Shown piece after piece: positions 7,354 to 15,140 of a stretch of DNA of 20,487 nt; position 1 is the stretch's first letter, and every line of letters starts with the position of its first letter. The position numbers were made by a program, and so were the translations under genes. Below the pieces are notes generated by a model. That model worked only from the letters and a program-made list of their open reading frames with translations, was not told the origin of the DNA and made no database searches. Origin of the DNA: an uncultured Sutterella sp. (GTDB lineage: Bacteria; Pseudomonadota; Gammaproteobacteria; Burkholderiales; Burkholderiaceae_F); NCBI GenBank assembly GCA_900552545.1, contig USAL01000023.1:1-20487 (forward strand), read 5' to 3'.

Positions 7354-7382
7354 TTGCAAAGCGCTCAGTGCAAAGATACAAT
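7354..7382 (+). promoter_or_regulatory. Strong sigma70 promoter between dnaG and rpoD
   Basis: TTGCAA (7354-7359), exactly 17 bases, then TACAAT (7377-7382) make the best sigma70 promoter in the window, with a start predicted near 7389. A second TTGCAA word lies 10 bases upstream (7344-7349), so the -35 region is a short direct repeat of GCTTGCAAA. It points toward rpoD, almost 700 bases away, but a terminator-like hairpin comes first. Confidence 0.72.
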
Positions 7383-7388
7383 CGATGT

Positions 7389-7698
7389 TTGCTGATCCTC
7401 TGCGCTCACCATGCCGGATGAAGGGAGCACGCCCAGGAGACAACTAGGTCGGAGGCGAGGGGATCGGTGAAGATTGACGTGCGCAGCCAAACAGTCAATT
7501 CGCGTAGCGGCAAGGGAAATCCGCCCGAAAGACGCTCCCCCATGGACAGGGATCTTCGGACGGCCGCCAACGCGCCAGAGAAAGCTCTTTGTAGCTCAAT
7601 AGCCAGCCTGATGCGCACAAACACATGCATCCTGCCCGAGGCAAATGCCCTTGACGATGCAGCTCCCCGCTCCCCTTGGATGGGGTGGTGGGGATTTT
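7389..7698 (+). ncRNA. Candidate noncoding transcript upstream of rpoD
   Basis: About 310 bases lie between a strong promoter and a GC-rich hairpin with TTTT, with no convincing coding region inside. Internal hairpins are visible: ATTGAC/GTCAAT around 7473-7500, GCGG/CCGC around 7507-7524 and GATGC/GCATC around 7609-7630. It does not show the conserved motifs of RNase P RNA, tmRNA or SRP RNA. It is either a free-standing small RNA or a long rpoD leader with an internal attenuator. No family is recognised, and the transcript itself is an inference from the flanking signals. Confidence 0.38.
7664..7698 (+). terminator. Terminator-like hairpin in the dnaG-rpoD gap
   Basis: TCCCC (7664-7668) pairs with GGGGA (7690-7694), then after GU and GC pairs CCCC (7672-7675) pairs with GGGG (7682-7685). 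The loop is TTGGAT and there is one bulged T. TTTT (7695-7698) follows directly. The T run is short, so termination may be partial, which would fit an attenuator ahead of rpoD as well as the end of a small RNA. Confidence 0.55.
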
Positions 7699-8082
7699 GC
7701 GTTGATCGAAGATGCGTTTTGACCGCGGAAGGGAAAGAGGCAAGAAACCACTCATCCGGCGTGCCGCAAGGGCAACCGTGCGCCCCGACGTGCGCTCATT
7801 CTGAGCGTGTCCGGGCGGGCGAATCCTGTGTGGCAAGGGTGCTGCTCAAGGCATTGAAAAGCTATCGAAGGCAATGCAAGGCAATGGTTCCCCCACGAAG
7901 AGGCTGACGGACAAGCAATTTTCTTGAGAAACAAGGTTCGCGAGGGCCGCTTGAAGGCGCCCGGGCGCTGCGCCCGGATTGACGCTTCTCGGGCGAAACT
8001 TCCGGGCGGAACTTGATTCAAACGCGTGCTTGCCCACCCCTTGAGCAGAAATGAACAACAACAAGCGGACAGCGACATAAGA
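7699..8082 (+). other. rpoD upstream region
   Basis: No protein gene is convincing in this 384-base stretch. It holds a perfect hairpin CCGGGCG-CTG-CGCCCGG (7961-7977), a GGCAATG direct repeat (7870-7876 and 7880-7886) that can pair with GCATTG at 7851-7856, and a nine-residue upstream ORF (8051-8080). No sigma70 promoter closer to rpoD than the one at 7354-7382 stands out. A CTTGAA word at 7950-7955 resembles a heat-shock -35, but the expected partner is not at proper spacing. Confidence 0.4.
8051..8080 (+). CDS. Possible nine-residue leader peptide ahead of rpoD
   Basis: ATG AAC AAC AAC AAG CGG ACA GCG ACA TAA encodes MNNNKRTAT and stops two bases before the rpoD ATG at 8083. rpoD itself has no clear Shine-Dalgarno, so re-initiation or translational coupling from this mini-ORF is possible. 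Only a weak GAG precedes it. It could equally be chance; the rpoD frame is also open from a GTG at 8026. Confidence 0.25.
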   Translation: MNNNKRTAT

Positions 8083-10623
8083 ATGGCTAGAAAAACGACG
8101 AAAGCTTCGACGGCGTCTGGTTTTGCAGATGAAAACGATGCGGCTGCACAGTGGCTGCGTGAAAACGATCCTGCCTACGTAGCCAAGGCGCAGAAAAGCG
8201 AGGAGAGCGCCGCGCGCAAGACGACCCGCACTGCGGTGAAGAAGGCGCAGGCTGCCGCCAAGACCGAAGATGCGGCAGCTGAGGCGGCGGCCGAGGTCAA
8301 GAAAACGACCCGCAAGCGCACGACGAAGGCTTCCGATGAGAAGGCCGCCAAGCCCGCCCGCAGCCGCAAGACGGTCGCGAAGAAGGCCGAGGCTGCTGAG
8401 GCTGAAGAGCCCACCGTGACGATCGAAGTCGACGCCGGCGAGGAAAAGCCCGCGGCCAAGAAAACCAAGCGCACCTCGCGCAAGAAGGCCGCTGCCGCCG
8501 ACGAGGCTGAGGTCGTGGACGCGCCTGCCGACGACAACGGCGAGGCCGCCGAGGAGGCGGCTGAAAAGGCTGCTGCCAAGGCCGCCAAGGCGACCCGCGG
8601 CAAGAGCGCGGGCACCCGCAAGAAGCCCGGCCGCAAGGCCAAGGCCGTGATCGACGAGGAAGACGGCGAAGTGATCGACTTCGACCTCGAGCCCGATGAT
8701 GAGGCCGGCGGCGAGGATCTGCAGGATCTGGAGGACGTCGACCGCTTTGAAGCGCAGGGCGAGACGGGTGAGGGGCTCGATGCCGAACTTTCCGAAGACG
8801 ACGACGGACAGACGCCCACGAACGGCTACAGCTCGCTCGTGCGTCTGGGCCGCCAGCGCGGCTGGGTGACGGTTTCTGAAATCAACGACCATCTGCCCGA
8901 CAATGCCGTGCGTAACGAAGAGGCGCTCTCGGAAATCACCGAGCAGCTGCACCGCCTCGGCATCCAGGTCTTTGAAGCGCCCCCGAGCGAAGACGACATC
9001 ATCATGAATGATGCCGTCAGCGACGACGACGACATCAGCGAAGAAGACGCCGTGGCGATGCTCACGCCCGAAGAAAGCGTGGGTCTCTCCAAGGATCCTC
9101 TTCGCGCCTATCTGCGCGGCGTAGGCTCGCACAAGCTTCTGACGCGTGCAGGCGAGATCGAGGTCGCCAAGTCGATCGAGGCCTATACCGGCAAGCTCCT
9201 TTCGGCCATCATTCAGCACCCGATGGCCGTCGATGAGCTCATCAAGATGGCCGAGATTCTCAAGAACGACGATGCTCCGATCGACCAGATCATCGACGGC
9301 TTCACTGATTCGCAGGCGTTGGCCGATGAAAGCGGCGACGTGAGTAGCGACGAAGTCGCCACCGACATCGGCGCGGCGGCCATGACGACCGATCAGCTTC
9401 TCGAAATGAAGCAGCGCGCGCTGCAGATGTTTGCCGACTGCGCGATGTACCTTGAGACGATCCGCGAGACGTTCGGCGCCCCGGCGCACAAGGCCGAGTA
9501 CGATGCCGCGCGCGACGCGATCGCCCGAGAACTTGCGCCCGTGCGCTTTGCCGTGAAGTGCGTCACGCAGTTGGCTGAGCACATCAGCAAACACATGGAC
9601 TCGGTGAAGGACGCCATCCGTCGTCTGCGCTCGCTCATGGTCGAGCGCTGCGGCGTGCCGCAGGATCAGTTCCTTGCTCAGATCAACGCCCGTCTCACCG
9701 ACAGCACGTGGCTTGACGAGCTTGCCGGTGCCGGCAAGTCCTACAGTCAGCGCATAGTCGACAACCGGGCGCTTTTGGATCAGTTGCAGAATGAACTGCG
9801 CGAGGACGAGAACAAGGCGCTTCTGACGATTGCCGATCAGCGCGATCTCGCCCGCCAGGTGAAGCTTGCGCAGAGCAACCTCGCAAGCGCCAAGGCCAAG
9901 ATGATCGAGGCGAACCTCCGTCTCGTGATCTCCATTGCCAAGGGCTACGTCAACCGCGGCCTTGCGATGACCGACCTGATTCAGGAAGGCAACCTCGGCC
10001 TCATGAAGGCCGTCGACAAGTTCGAGTACCGCCGCGGCTACAAGTTCTCGACCTACGCCACCTGGTGGGTGCGCCAGTCGGTGACGCGCGCCGTGGCCGA
10101 CTACGGCAATACGATCCGCATTCCGGTGCACATGACCGAGTCCTACAACAAGATCCGCCGCGTGCGCCAGAAGATCCTTCAGGAGCGCGGCCGCAATCCG
10201 ACCGATGCGGAGCTGAGCGAGCTTTCGGGCGTGCCGCTCGCCAAGGTTCAGCTTCTTACCCAGGCCATGCGCGGCGTCGAATCGATCGACGCCCCGATTG
10301 GCGACGACGAGGATGCAACGCGTCTGGACTTCGTCAAGGGCGACGATGCGGACGATCCGCAGAAGCGCTTCCTGCGTACGGCCATGGAAGAAGAGATCAA
10401 GCGCAGCCTCAATGAGCTGCAGCCGCGCGAGGCGCAGGTTCTGCGTCTGCGCTACGGCATCGGCACCAACCACGACCACACTCTGGAAGAGGTTGGTCAG
10501 GCGATGGGCCTTACGCGTGAGCGCGTGCGTCAGATTGAAAGCGCCGCGATCCGCAAGCTGCGCAGCCCCGAATTCCAGGAGCGGTTGCGTGACTATCTGC
10601 AGGTCTCCAACCAGCTCAACTAG
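8083..10623 (+). CDS. rpoD: RNA polymerase housekeeping sigma factor (sigma70)
   Basis: This 846-residue primary sigma factor directs RNA polymerase to -10/-35 promoters. Residues 1 to about 240 are an extension rich in Lys, Ala, Arg and Glu, with histone-H1-like KKAEAAEAEE and TRKKPGRKAK runs ending in an acidic stretch. The canonical parts follow: region 1.1 (about 250-300), 1.2 (DPLRAYLRGVG, about 338-370), the non-conserved region, regions 2.1-2.4 (about 607-690, including DLIQEGNLGLMKAVDKFEY and YATWWVRQS), region 3, and region 4.2 (about 800-828, TLEEVGQAMGLTRERVRQIE). It is much longer than E. coli RpoD (613 residues), and similar basic extensions are known in Burkholderiales. Start at 8083 (MARKTTKAS) is preferred; GTG at 8026 is an alternative. 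It is the last gene of the macromolecular synthesis cluster. Confidence 0.97.
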   Translation: MARKTTKASTASGFADENDAAAQWLRENDPAYVAKAQKSEESAARKTTRTAVKKAQAAAKTEDAAAEAAAEVKKTTRKRTTKASDEKAAKPARSRKTVAKKAEAAEAEEPTVTIEVDAGEEKPAAKKTKRTSRKKAAAADEAEVVDAPADDNGEAAEEAAEKAAAKAAKATRGKSAGTRKKPGRKAKAVIDEEDGEVIDFDLEPDDEAGGEDLQDLEDVDRFEAQGETGEGLDAELSEDDDGQTPTNGYSSLVRLGRQRGWVTVSEINDHLPDNAVRNEEALSEITEQLHRLGIQVFEAPPSEDDIIMNDAVSDDDDISEEDAVAMLTPEESVGLSKDPLRAYLRGVGSHKLLTRAGEIEVAKSIEAYTGKLLSAIIQHPMAVDELIKMAEILKNDDAPIDQIIDGFTDSQALADESGDVSSDEVATDIGAAAMTTDQLLEMKQRALQMFADCAMYLETIRETFGAPAHKAEYDAARDAIARELAPVRFAVKCVTQLAEHISKHMDSVKDAIRRLRSLMVERCGVPQDQFLAQINARLTDSTWLDELAGAGKSYSQRIVDNRALLDQLQNELREDENKALLTIADQRDLARQVKLAQSNLASAKAKMIEANLRLVISIAKGYVNRGLAMTDLIQEGNLGLMKAVDKFEYRRGYKFSTYATWWVRQSVTRAVADYGNTIRIPVHMTESYNKIRRVRQKILQERGRNPTDAELSELSGVPLAKVQLLTQAMRGVESIDAPIGDDEDATRLDFVKGDDADDPQKRFLRTAMEEEIKRSLNELQPREAQVLRLRYGIGTNHDHTLEEVGQAMGLTRERVRQIESAAIRKLRSPEFQERLRDYLQVSNQLN

Positions 10624-10643
10624 CGGCGCGGATCTTTCTGAGC

Positions 10644-10671
10644 GCGCCGAGCCTCGGATGAGGCTCGGCGC
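10644..10671 (+). repeat. Perfect 12-bp hairpin after rpoD
   Basis: GCGCCGAGCCTC (10644-10655) pairs perfectly with GAGGCTCGGCGC (10660-10671) around GGAT. It begins 20 bases after the rpoD stop and has no T run. It is immediately followed by the true terminator, so it probably protects the mRNA 3' end or assists termination. Confidence 0.7.
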
Positions 10672-10680
10672 CTGAGCACC

Positions 10681-10731
10681 AAGCGGTCTCGAGCGATCGA
10701 ATTTTTCGATCCCGAGGCCGCTTTGTTTTTT
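10681..10731 (+). terminator. Rho-independent terminator of rpoD
   Basis: AAGCGG (10681-10686) pairs with CCGCTT (10718-10723), CTCG with CGAG, and GATCGAA (10695-10701) with TTCGATC (10705-10711) around TTT. TTTTTT (10726-10731) follows. This closes the macromolecular synthesis cluster and separates it from the antiporter gene. Confidence 0.9.
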
Positions 10732-10983
10732 CTGGCCGCGTGCAGACAATGCCGCGAGCCCAGGGCTGGCAGGAGGGCACACCGTTTCTCACGTTTTTTC
10801 ACCTTTGCATTCGAAGAAAAGCCTGGGACTTCGGGTAAACTCGGTGCAATGGGGCGCACGTCTGCTTTTGTCTTCTTTTTGTGACGAAAAAGTGGAGGTC
10901 GGCGCGTCTCGGAGTGTATTTCATATATTTTCGAGCGCGGCTTTTTCTGAGGCTGCGCTTCGTTTCGTCTTGACTCGTCACCA

Positions 10984-12798
10984 ATGGATCACAGCCTTCC
11001 GCTTATCTCGACTTTGGCGCTTGCCTTCGGTCTTGCCCTTGTGTTCGGCTATCTGGCCGAGCGACTGCGGTTTCCTGCGCTCGTGGGCTATCTGTTTGCG
11101 GGCGTGATCTGCAGCACCAATACGCCGGGCCCCATGGCCGACATGGAGTTGGCCGGCCAGCTCTCGGAGTTGGGCGTGATTCTGCTGATGTTCGGCGTCG
11201 GACTGCATTTCTCGATTCAGGATCTCCTGAAGGTGCGGCACATCGCCATCCCCGGCGCCGTGCTTCAGATGACGATTGCAACCGTGCTCGGTTTTCTCTT
11301 CGCACACTTTGTCTGGCATTGGGACCCGAGCGCCTCGCTCATCTTCGGCTTGTGTCTGTCGTGCGCTTCGACCGTGGTGCTTCTCAAGGCGCTTGAGCTG
11401 CAGGGACACCTCAATACGATTGACGGACAGATCTCGGTCGGTTGGCTCGTTGTGGAAGACATCGCCACGGTCGTCATTCTCGTGCTGCTGCCGCCGGTGG
11501 CGCAGATTCTCGGTGCCTCCGGAGCTGCCGAGACAGGCGCCGAACCCATGAGTCTGCTGCAGATGACATTTGTGATCGGCTCGACCGTTCTGCGCGTGGT
11601 GGCCTTCGTGGCCATCATGCTGCTCGTGGGCCGAAAGCTCATTCCGTGGGCACTTTGGAAGGTCGCCAAGACCGGTTCGCGCGAGCTTTTTACGCTCTTT
11701 ATCCTCTTTGCCTCGATCGGCATTGCTTTCGGCGCAGCGGTGGTCTTTGAGGTGAGCTTTGCCCTGGGGGCGTTCTTTGCCGGCATGGTGCTGCGCGAGA
11801 GTCCCTACGCGCGGCGCGCGGCGCACGATTCGCTTCCGCTTCAGGACGCCTTCTCGGTGCTCTTTTTCGTGGGCGTCGGGATGATGCTCGACTGGCATGT
11901 TCTGATCGACCAGCCTTTGGCGATTCTCACGATGCTCGCCATCATCTTGTTCGGCAAGTCGCTCACGGCGTTTCTGCTCGTGCACTTTCTGCGCTATCCG
12001 CTGCACACCTCGCTCTACGTCGGTGCGGCGCTCGCGCAGATCGGCGAATTCTCCTTCATTCTCGCGGCGCAGGGCTGCGCCCTCGGTATGGTCAACGACA
12101 GCGTTCTGAGCATGATCGTGGCCGCCTCGATTCTTTCAATTGCGCTCAATCCCTTCATGTTCGGGATGATTCCGACGGTGCGAAGGCTTGCCGTGCGCTA
12201 CTTTGCCTGGGCGCGAGCAGCGGCGATGGCAACCGATCCGTATTCGGTGCTCCCCAAGGAAACGCCCCGGCGCGTGCTCGCAGGCCAGACGATTCTCGTG
12301 GGCTCGGGGCGCGTGACGCATCAGGTGATGGAGGACCTGAGAAGCGAGGATGTGCCTACGGTCTCCATCGTTGAGGATCCGGGCGTCGTGCAGGAACTTC
12401 GCAAGCTCAACATCGCCGTGATCGGGGGCGACCCGACCGATCCGATGGTGCTCGTGCAGGCGCACATCGTCACGGCATCGATTCTCGTGATCACCGATCT
12501 TGATGTGGTGAAGGCCTTGAAGACCGTGGATATGGCGCGCCAATTGAATCCCGAGCTTCAGATCTACGTGCGGGCGTCCTCGACCACCGAGGCCGAGCAG
12601 CTCCGTAAGGAGGGAGTGCAGAACGTCTGGAACGACGTCGAGAGCATCTCGGACTTCATTTCGACGCGCATCCTGCGCGTGTATGCGCCTGAGGAAGAGG
12701 ACGATGGCGACGACGCCGAGCAGAAGCTCGAGGACATGCGCGCGAAGAAAAGCGCCTCCCGCTCGGACGGCCTGCAGACCCGGGGCGCGCACGGCTAG
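10984..12798 (+). CDS. ybaL: YbaL/Kef-type cation:proton antiporter
   Basis: This 604-residue inner-membrane protein of the monovalent cation:proton antiporter-2 (CPA2) family exchanges K+ (or a similar ion) for H+. The first ~405 residues are strongly hydrophobic with 10-12 likely membrane segments. They match E. coli YbaL closely in pattern: PALVGYLFAGV, ELGVILLMFGVGLHFS, CLSCASTVVLLKALE and GWLVVEDIATVVILVLLP. Residues ~434-560 form a cytoplasmic RCK_N/TrkA-N nucleotide-binding domain, and the tail (~567-604) is acidic then basic. The nucleotide loop reads GSGRVT, so the third Gly of the usual GxGxxG is replaced by Thr. No good ribosome site precedes the ATG at 10984. A promoter was not fixed in 10732-10983. 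Confidence 0.9.
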   Translation: MDHSLPLISTLALAFGLALVFGYLAERLRFPALVGYLFAGVICSTNTPGPMADMELAGQLSELGVILLMFGVGLHFSIQDLLKVRHIAIPGAVLQMTIATVLGFLFAHFVWHWDPSASLIFGLCLSCASTVVLLKALELQGHLNTIDGQISVGWLVVEDIATVVILVLLPPVAQILGASGAAETGAEPMSLLQMTFVIGSTVLRVVAFVAIMLLVGRKLIPWALWKVAKTGSRELFTLFILFASIGIAFGAAVVFEVSFALGAFFAGMVLRESPYARRAAHDSLPLQDAFSVLFFVGVGMMLDWHVLIDQPLAILTMLAIILFGKSLTAFLLVHFLRYPLHTSLYVGAALAQIGEFSFILAAQGCALGMVNDSVLSMIVAASILSIALNPFMFGMIPTVRRLAVRYFAWARAAAMATDPYSVLPKETPRRVLAGQTILVGSGRVTHQVMEDLRSEDVPTVSIVEDPGVVQELRKLNIAVIGGDPTDPMVLVQAHIVTASILVITDLDVVKALKTVDMARQLNPELQIYVRASSTTEAEQLRKEGVQNVWNDVESISDFISTRILRVYAPEEEDDGDDAEQKLEDMRAKKSASRSDGLQTRGAHG

Positions 12799-12901
12799 AC
12801 TTGTCTTGATGAGGGGAGCCTCTTATGGGCTGCCTTTTGAAGAAGAAACACCAGATCGCTCAAGGATCGCGCTGGTCATGCAACGGCGCGGCGCTCTTGA
12901 C

Positions 12902-12906
12902 GGAGG
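12902..12906 (+). promoter_or_regulatory. Strong ribosome-binding site before the broken nfeD
   Basis: GGAGG is placed nine bases before the ATG at 12916. It marks that ATG as the ancestral start of the NfeD-like gene and argues against the GTG at 13000, which has no Shine-Dalgarno, as the original start. Confidence 0.75.
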
Positions 12907-12915
12907 ATGCAAGCG

Positions 12916-13377
12916 ATGACGTTTTTTTCTGATTTTTCCATCTCGGCGACGCTTCTTTGGGTTGTCGCGGGACTGGTGCTGGGCGCTGCCTAAATCTTCG
13001 TGGTAAGGTTCTACCTCCTCGTGGTGGCGGTAAGCGCTCTGCTTGCCGCCGCGGCCGCTTGGGCGGGAGCGACGGTGGGCTGGCAGTTCACGGTCTTTGC
13101 CGTGGCGATGATTGCCGGCGGCCTTGCGGTGCGGCGCCTGCGTCTGCGCCAGGGCGCGGCCGATCATGAAGCCGACAGCCTTCAGAACGCCGACCGCGGC
13201 CAGCGCGTCGAGGTAAAGACGTGGGACGCCGACGGCACGGCGCTTGTGAACTACCGCGGCGCGCAGTGGCGCGTGCGCCTGGCCGACGGCATTGATGCTT
13301 CCGCGCGCACGCCCGGGCGCTTTGAAATCGTCTCGGTCGACGGCGCCGCGCTCATCGTGCGCCCGAAGGCTGAGTAG
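12916..13377 (+). pseudogene. NfeD/YbbJ-family membrane protein with in-frame stop
   Basis: Reading from the ATG at 12916 gives 25 residues (start MTFFSDF, a membrane-like WVVAGLVLGAA), then TAA at 12991-12993. The same frame then continues without interruption for 128 more codons to TAG at 13377. The total of ~153 codons is the normal length of short NfeD/YbbJ proteins, which have two or three N-terminal membrane segments and a C-terminal OB-fold (here about codons 90-153, with RGAQWRVRLADG and the terminal ALIVRP). In E. coli YbbJ the matching spot reads LLAAEML, so the stop falls on the conserved Glu codon; a single G to T change (GAA to TAA) would cause it. A GTG at 13000 could still yield 125 residues lacking most of the first membrane helix. 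The partner qmcA follows. A sequencing error cannot be excluded. Confidence 0.72.
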
Positions 13378-13500
13378 GCCAAAGCCGCTCGAAGCAGCCC
13401 AAAGCACCCGACTTGGTGTGAACAGAACAGCTCCTTAACGGAGAAGCCCTTTTTCAGAGAGCGCCCTCGGGCGGTTCTTTACACAGAAGGATGTACAGAT

Positions 13501-14487
13501 ATGTCGAACTTCGTGATTTTTTCAGTTGTTTTCGTCGTCCTCGCGGTGATCTTCGTGACGCAGTGCGTGAAGGTCGTGCCGCAGCAGAACGCCTGGGTGG
13601 TCGAGCGCCTCGGAAAGTTTCATGCGGTGTTGAACCCGGGATTGAACGTCATCATTCCCTTCATCGACCGCGTCGCCTACAAGCACAGCCTCAAGGAGGT
13701 GCCGCTTGATACCCCGAGCCAGGTGTGCATCACGAAGGACAACACGCAACTCACGGTCGACGGCGTGCTCTTTTTCCAGGTGACCGATCCGCGGCGCGCG
13801 AGCTACGGCACGAGCAACTACATCATCGCCATCACGCAGCTCGCGCAGACGACGCTTCGCAGCGTCGTGGGCCGCATGGAGCTTGTCAAGACCTTTGAAG
13901 AGCGCGACATGATCAATCGGTCGGTCGTTTCCGCCATCGACGAGGCGGCTTTGAACTGGGGCGTCAAGGTTCTTCGCTACGAGATCAAGGATTTGACGCC
14001 CCCTGCGGTGATTCTGCAGGCGATGCAGCAGCAGATCACGGCCGAGCGCGAAAAGCGCGCCGTGGTTGCAGCCTCCGAAGGCAAGAAGCTCGAGCAGATC
14101 AATCTCGCGACCGGTGCCCGTGAGGCCGCCATTGCCCAGTCCGAGGGCGAAAAGCAGGCCGAGATCAACAAAGCCCAGGGCCAGGCTGCGGCAACGCTTG
14201 CGATTGCTCAGGCCACGGCCGAGGCGCTCAAGATGGTGGCCGACGCCACGAACGCCCCGGGCGGCATGAATGCTGCGAACCTCCAGGTGGCGCAGCGCTT
14301 TGTGGAGTCCTTCGGCGAACTTGCCAAGGCCGGCAACACGCTCATCGTGCCGGCCAATCTGGCTGATGTTTCAAGCCTCGTGAGCTCTGCGATGACGATC
14401 GTCAAAGGCACGGGTGGGGCCGCCGGTACTTCGCCGTCGGCGGTTTCCAGTGCCCCCGCCCGCGTGGGGCTTGAAAACTTGAAGTAG
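13501..14487 (+). CDS. qmcA: SPFH/band-7 membrane protein, QmcA/stomatin-like
   Basis: This 328-residue membrane-anchored scaffold of the stomatin/prohibitin/flotillin/HflK superfamily is likely to form large rings that organise membrane microdomains and, with NfeD-type partners, modulate membrane proteases. Residues 5-25 are a single N-terminal membrane helix. The SPFH core (about 27-190) shows VVPQQNAWVVERLGKFH, GLNVIIPFIDRVAYK and LRSVVGRMELVKTFEERD. An Ala/Glu/Gln-rich coiled coil (about 175-245) follows, with a less conserved tail rich in Gly, Ala and Ser. Length and start are normal, with AAGGA about ten bases upstream. The adjacent NfeD-like partner gene upstream is interrupted, which may leave this protein without its usual companion. 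Confidence 0.93.
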   Translation: MSNFVIFSVVFVVLAVIFVTQCVKVVPQQNAWVVERLGKFHAVLNPGLNVIIPFIDRVAYKHSLKEVPLDTPSQVCITKDNTQLTVDGVLFFQVTDPRRASYGTSNYIIAITQLAQTTLRSVVGRMELVKTFEERDMINRSVVSAIDEAALNWGVKVLRYEIKDLTPPAVILQAMQQQITAEREKRAVVAASEGKKLEQINLATGAREAAIAQSEGEKQAEINKAQGQAAATLAIAQATAEALKMVADATNAPGGMNAANLQVAQRFVESFGELAKAGNTLIVPANLADVSSLVSSAMTIVKGTGGAAGTSPSAVSSAPARVGLENLK

Positions 14488-14551
14488 GATGCTTGGAGTG
14501 CGATTGGCGCCGCACCCTGAAAAATCAACAACGTCAGCGACGATCGAGACC

Positions 14552-15100
14552 ATGACAGACAAGAACGGCAGGAATACGACCGGAACCCGCAGCAGGAAGA
14601 AGTCCGCGCGCAAGCTTTCGCTTGGCAAGCGTGTCGACGTTTATTCGATTCTTTTCAATAGTTTTGACCTCTACGTCGAGAGCCTGTTCAAGATTCTGCG
14701 CAAGGCGCCCGAAGGGAACTTTCCGGCTGAAGCCGTGGCCGAGCGCTTTGCGATTGAGGCGGAGCTGCTTACGACGATCTTCACCGGGAGGATGACGGAC
14801 AGCACGATTCCCGTGCCGGGCTGGAACGGCGGCGGACTCGGACGGCGCCTGCGCGCGCGCTTTGCGCTTGATCTGCTTGCGCTCAAGCCTGAAGATGCGG
14901 AGCTTTATGAAGAGGACGAGGATATCGTTCATTTCGGCATGCTCAAGCTCGTCGAAGAAATGCAGGATCTTGCCCTGAAGATTCTTTTCGATAAGGACGA
15001 CAGCAAGGTCGAGGGCCAGAGCCGGCGTCTGCACGACTGCTTTGCGAAGTGGTCCGAGCTTCTCTCAAATTCCTCGGAGCCGTTGCCAAGTCAGTGCTAG
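14552..15100 (+). CDS. Uncharacterised protein, first of a tandem trio
   Basis: I do not recognise this family. The product is about 182 residues and soluble, with a basic N-terminus (RSRKKSARKLSLGKR) followed by mostly helical sequence. Features shared with the next two genes are an N-terminal helix pair, a Gly-containing turn (FTGRM), a VPGWNGGGLGRRLR motif near the middle, an acidic stretch (YEEDEDIVHF) and a C-terminal amphipathic helix pair. The ATG at 14552 is a compromise; an in-frame ATG at 14489, one base after the qmcA stop, would add 21 residues and would imply tight coupling to qmcA. Neither has a strong ribosome site. Likely in one operon with qmcA, as no terminator lies between. 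Confidence 0.72.
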   Translation: MTDKNGRNTTGTRSRKKSARKLSLGKRVDVYSILFNSFDLYVESLFKILRKAPEGNFPAEAVAERFAIEAELLTTIFTGRMTDSTIPVPGWNGGGLGRRLRARFALDLLALKPEDAELYEEDEDIVHFGMLKLVEEMQDLALKILFDKDDSKVEGQSRRLHDCFAKWSELLSNSSEPLPSQC

Positions 15101-15140
15101 GAGGCTGTCGAAGGCCCAACCCCATTTTTGACGAATCCCG

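Noticed and set aside
7389..7698. RNase P RNA, tmRNA or SRP RNA
   Set aside because: The conserved GAGGAAAGTCC/ACAGAA, tRNA-like ends with tag ORF, and SRP GNAR loop motifs are all absent, so no known name was assigned.
7467..7907. Open frame of 146 codons (GTG start) in the dnaG-rpoD gap
   Set aside because: No family features, poorly placed ribosome site, high Arg/Pro/Cys content typical of chance frames in GC-rich DNA, and it runs through the terminator-like hairpin.
7846..10782. 978-codon open frame antisense to rpoD
   Set aside because: It mirrors the codon bias of rpoD on the other strand; His/Gly/Leu-rich composition and no recognisable domains.
12809..12919. 36-codon ORF overlapping the nfeD start by ATGA
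   Set aside because: The overlap looks like coupling, but there is no ribosome site and no recognisable sequence, so chance is more likely.
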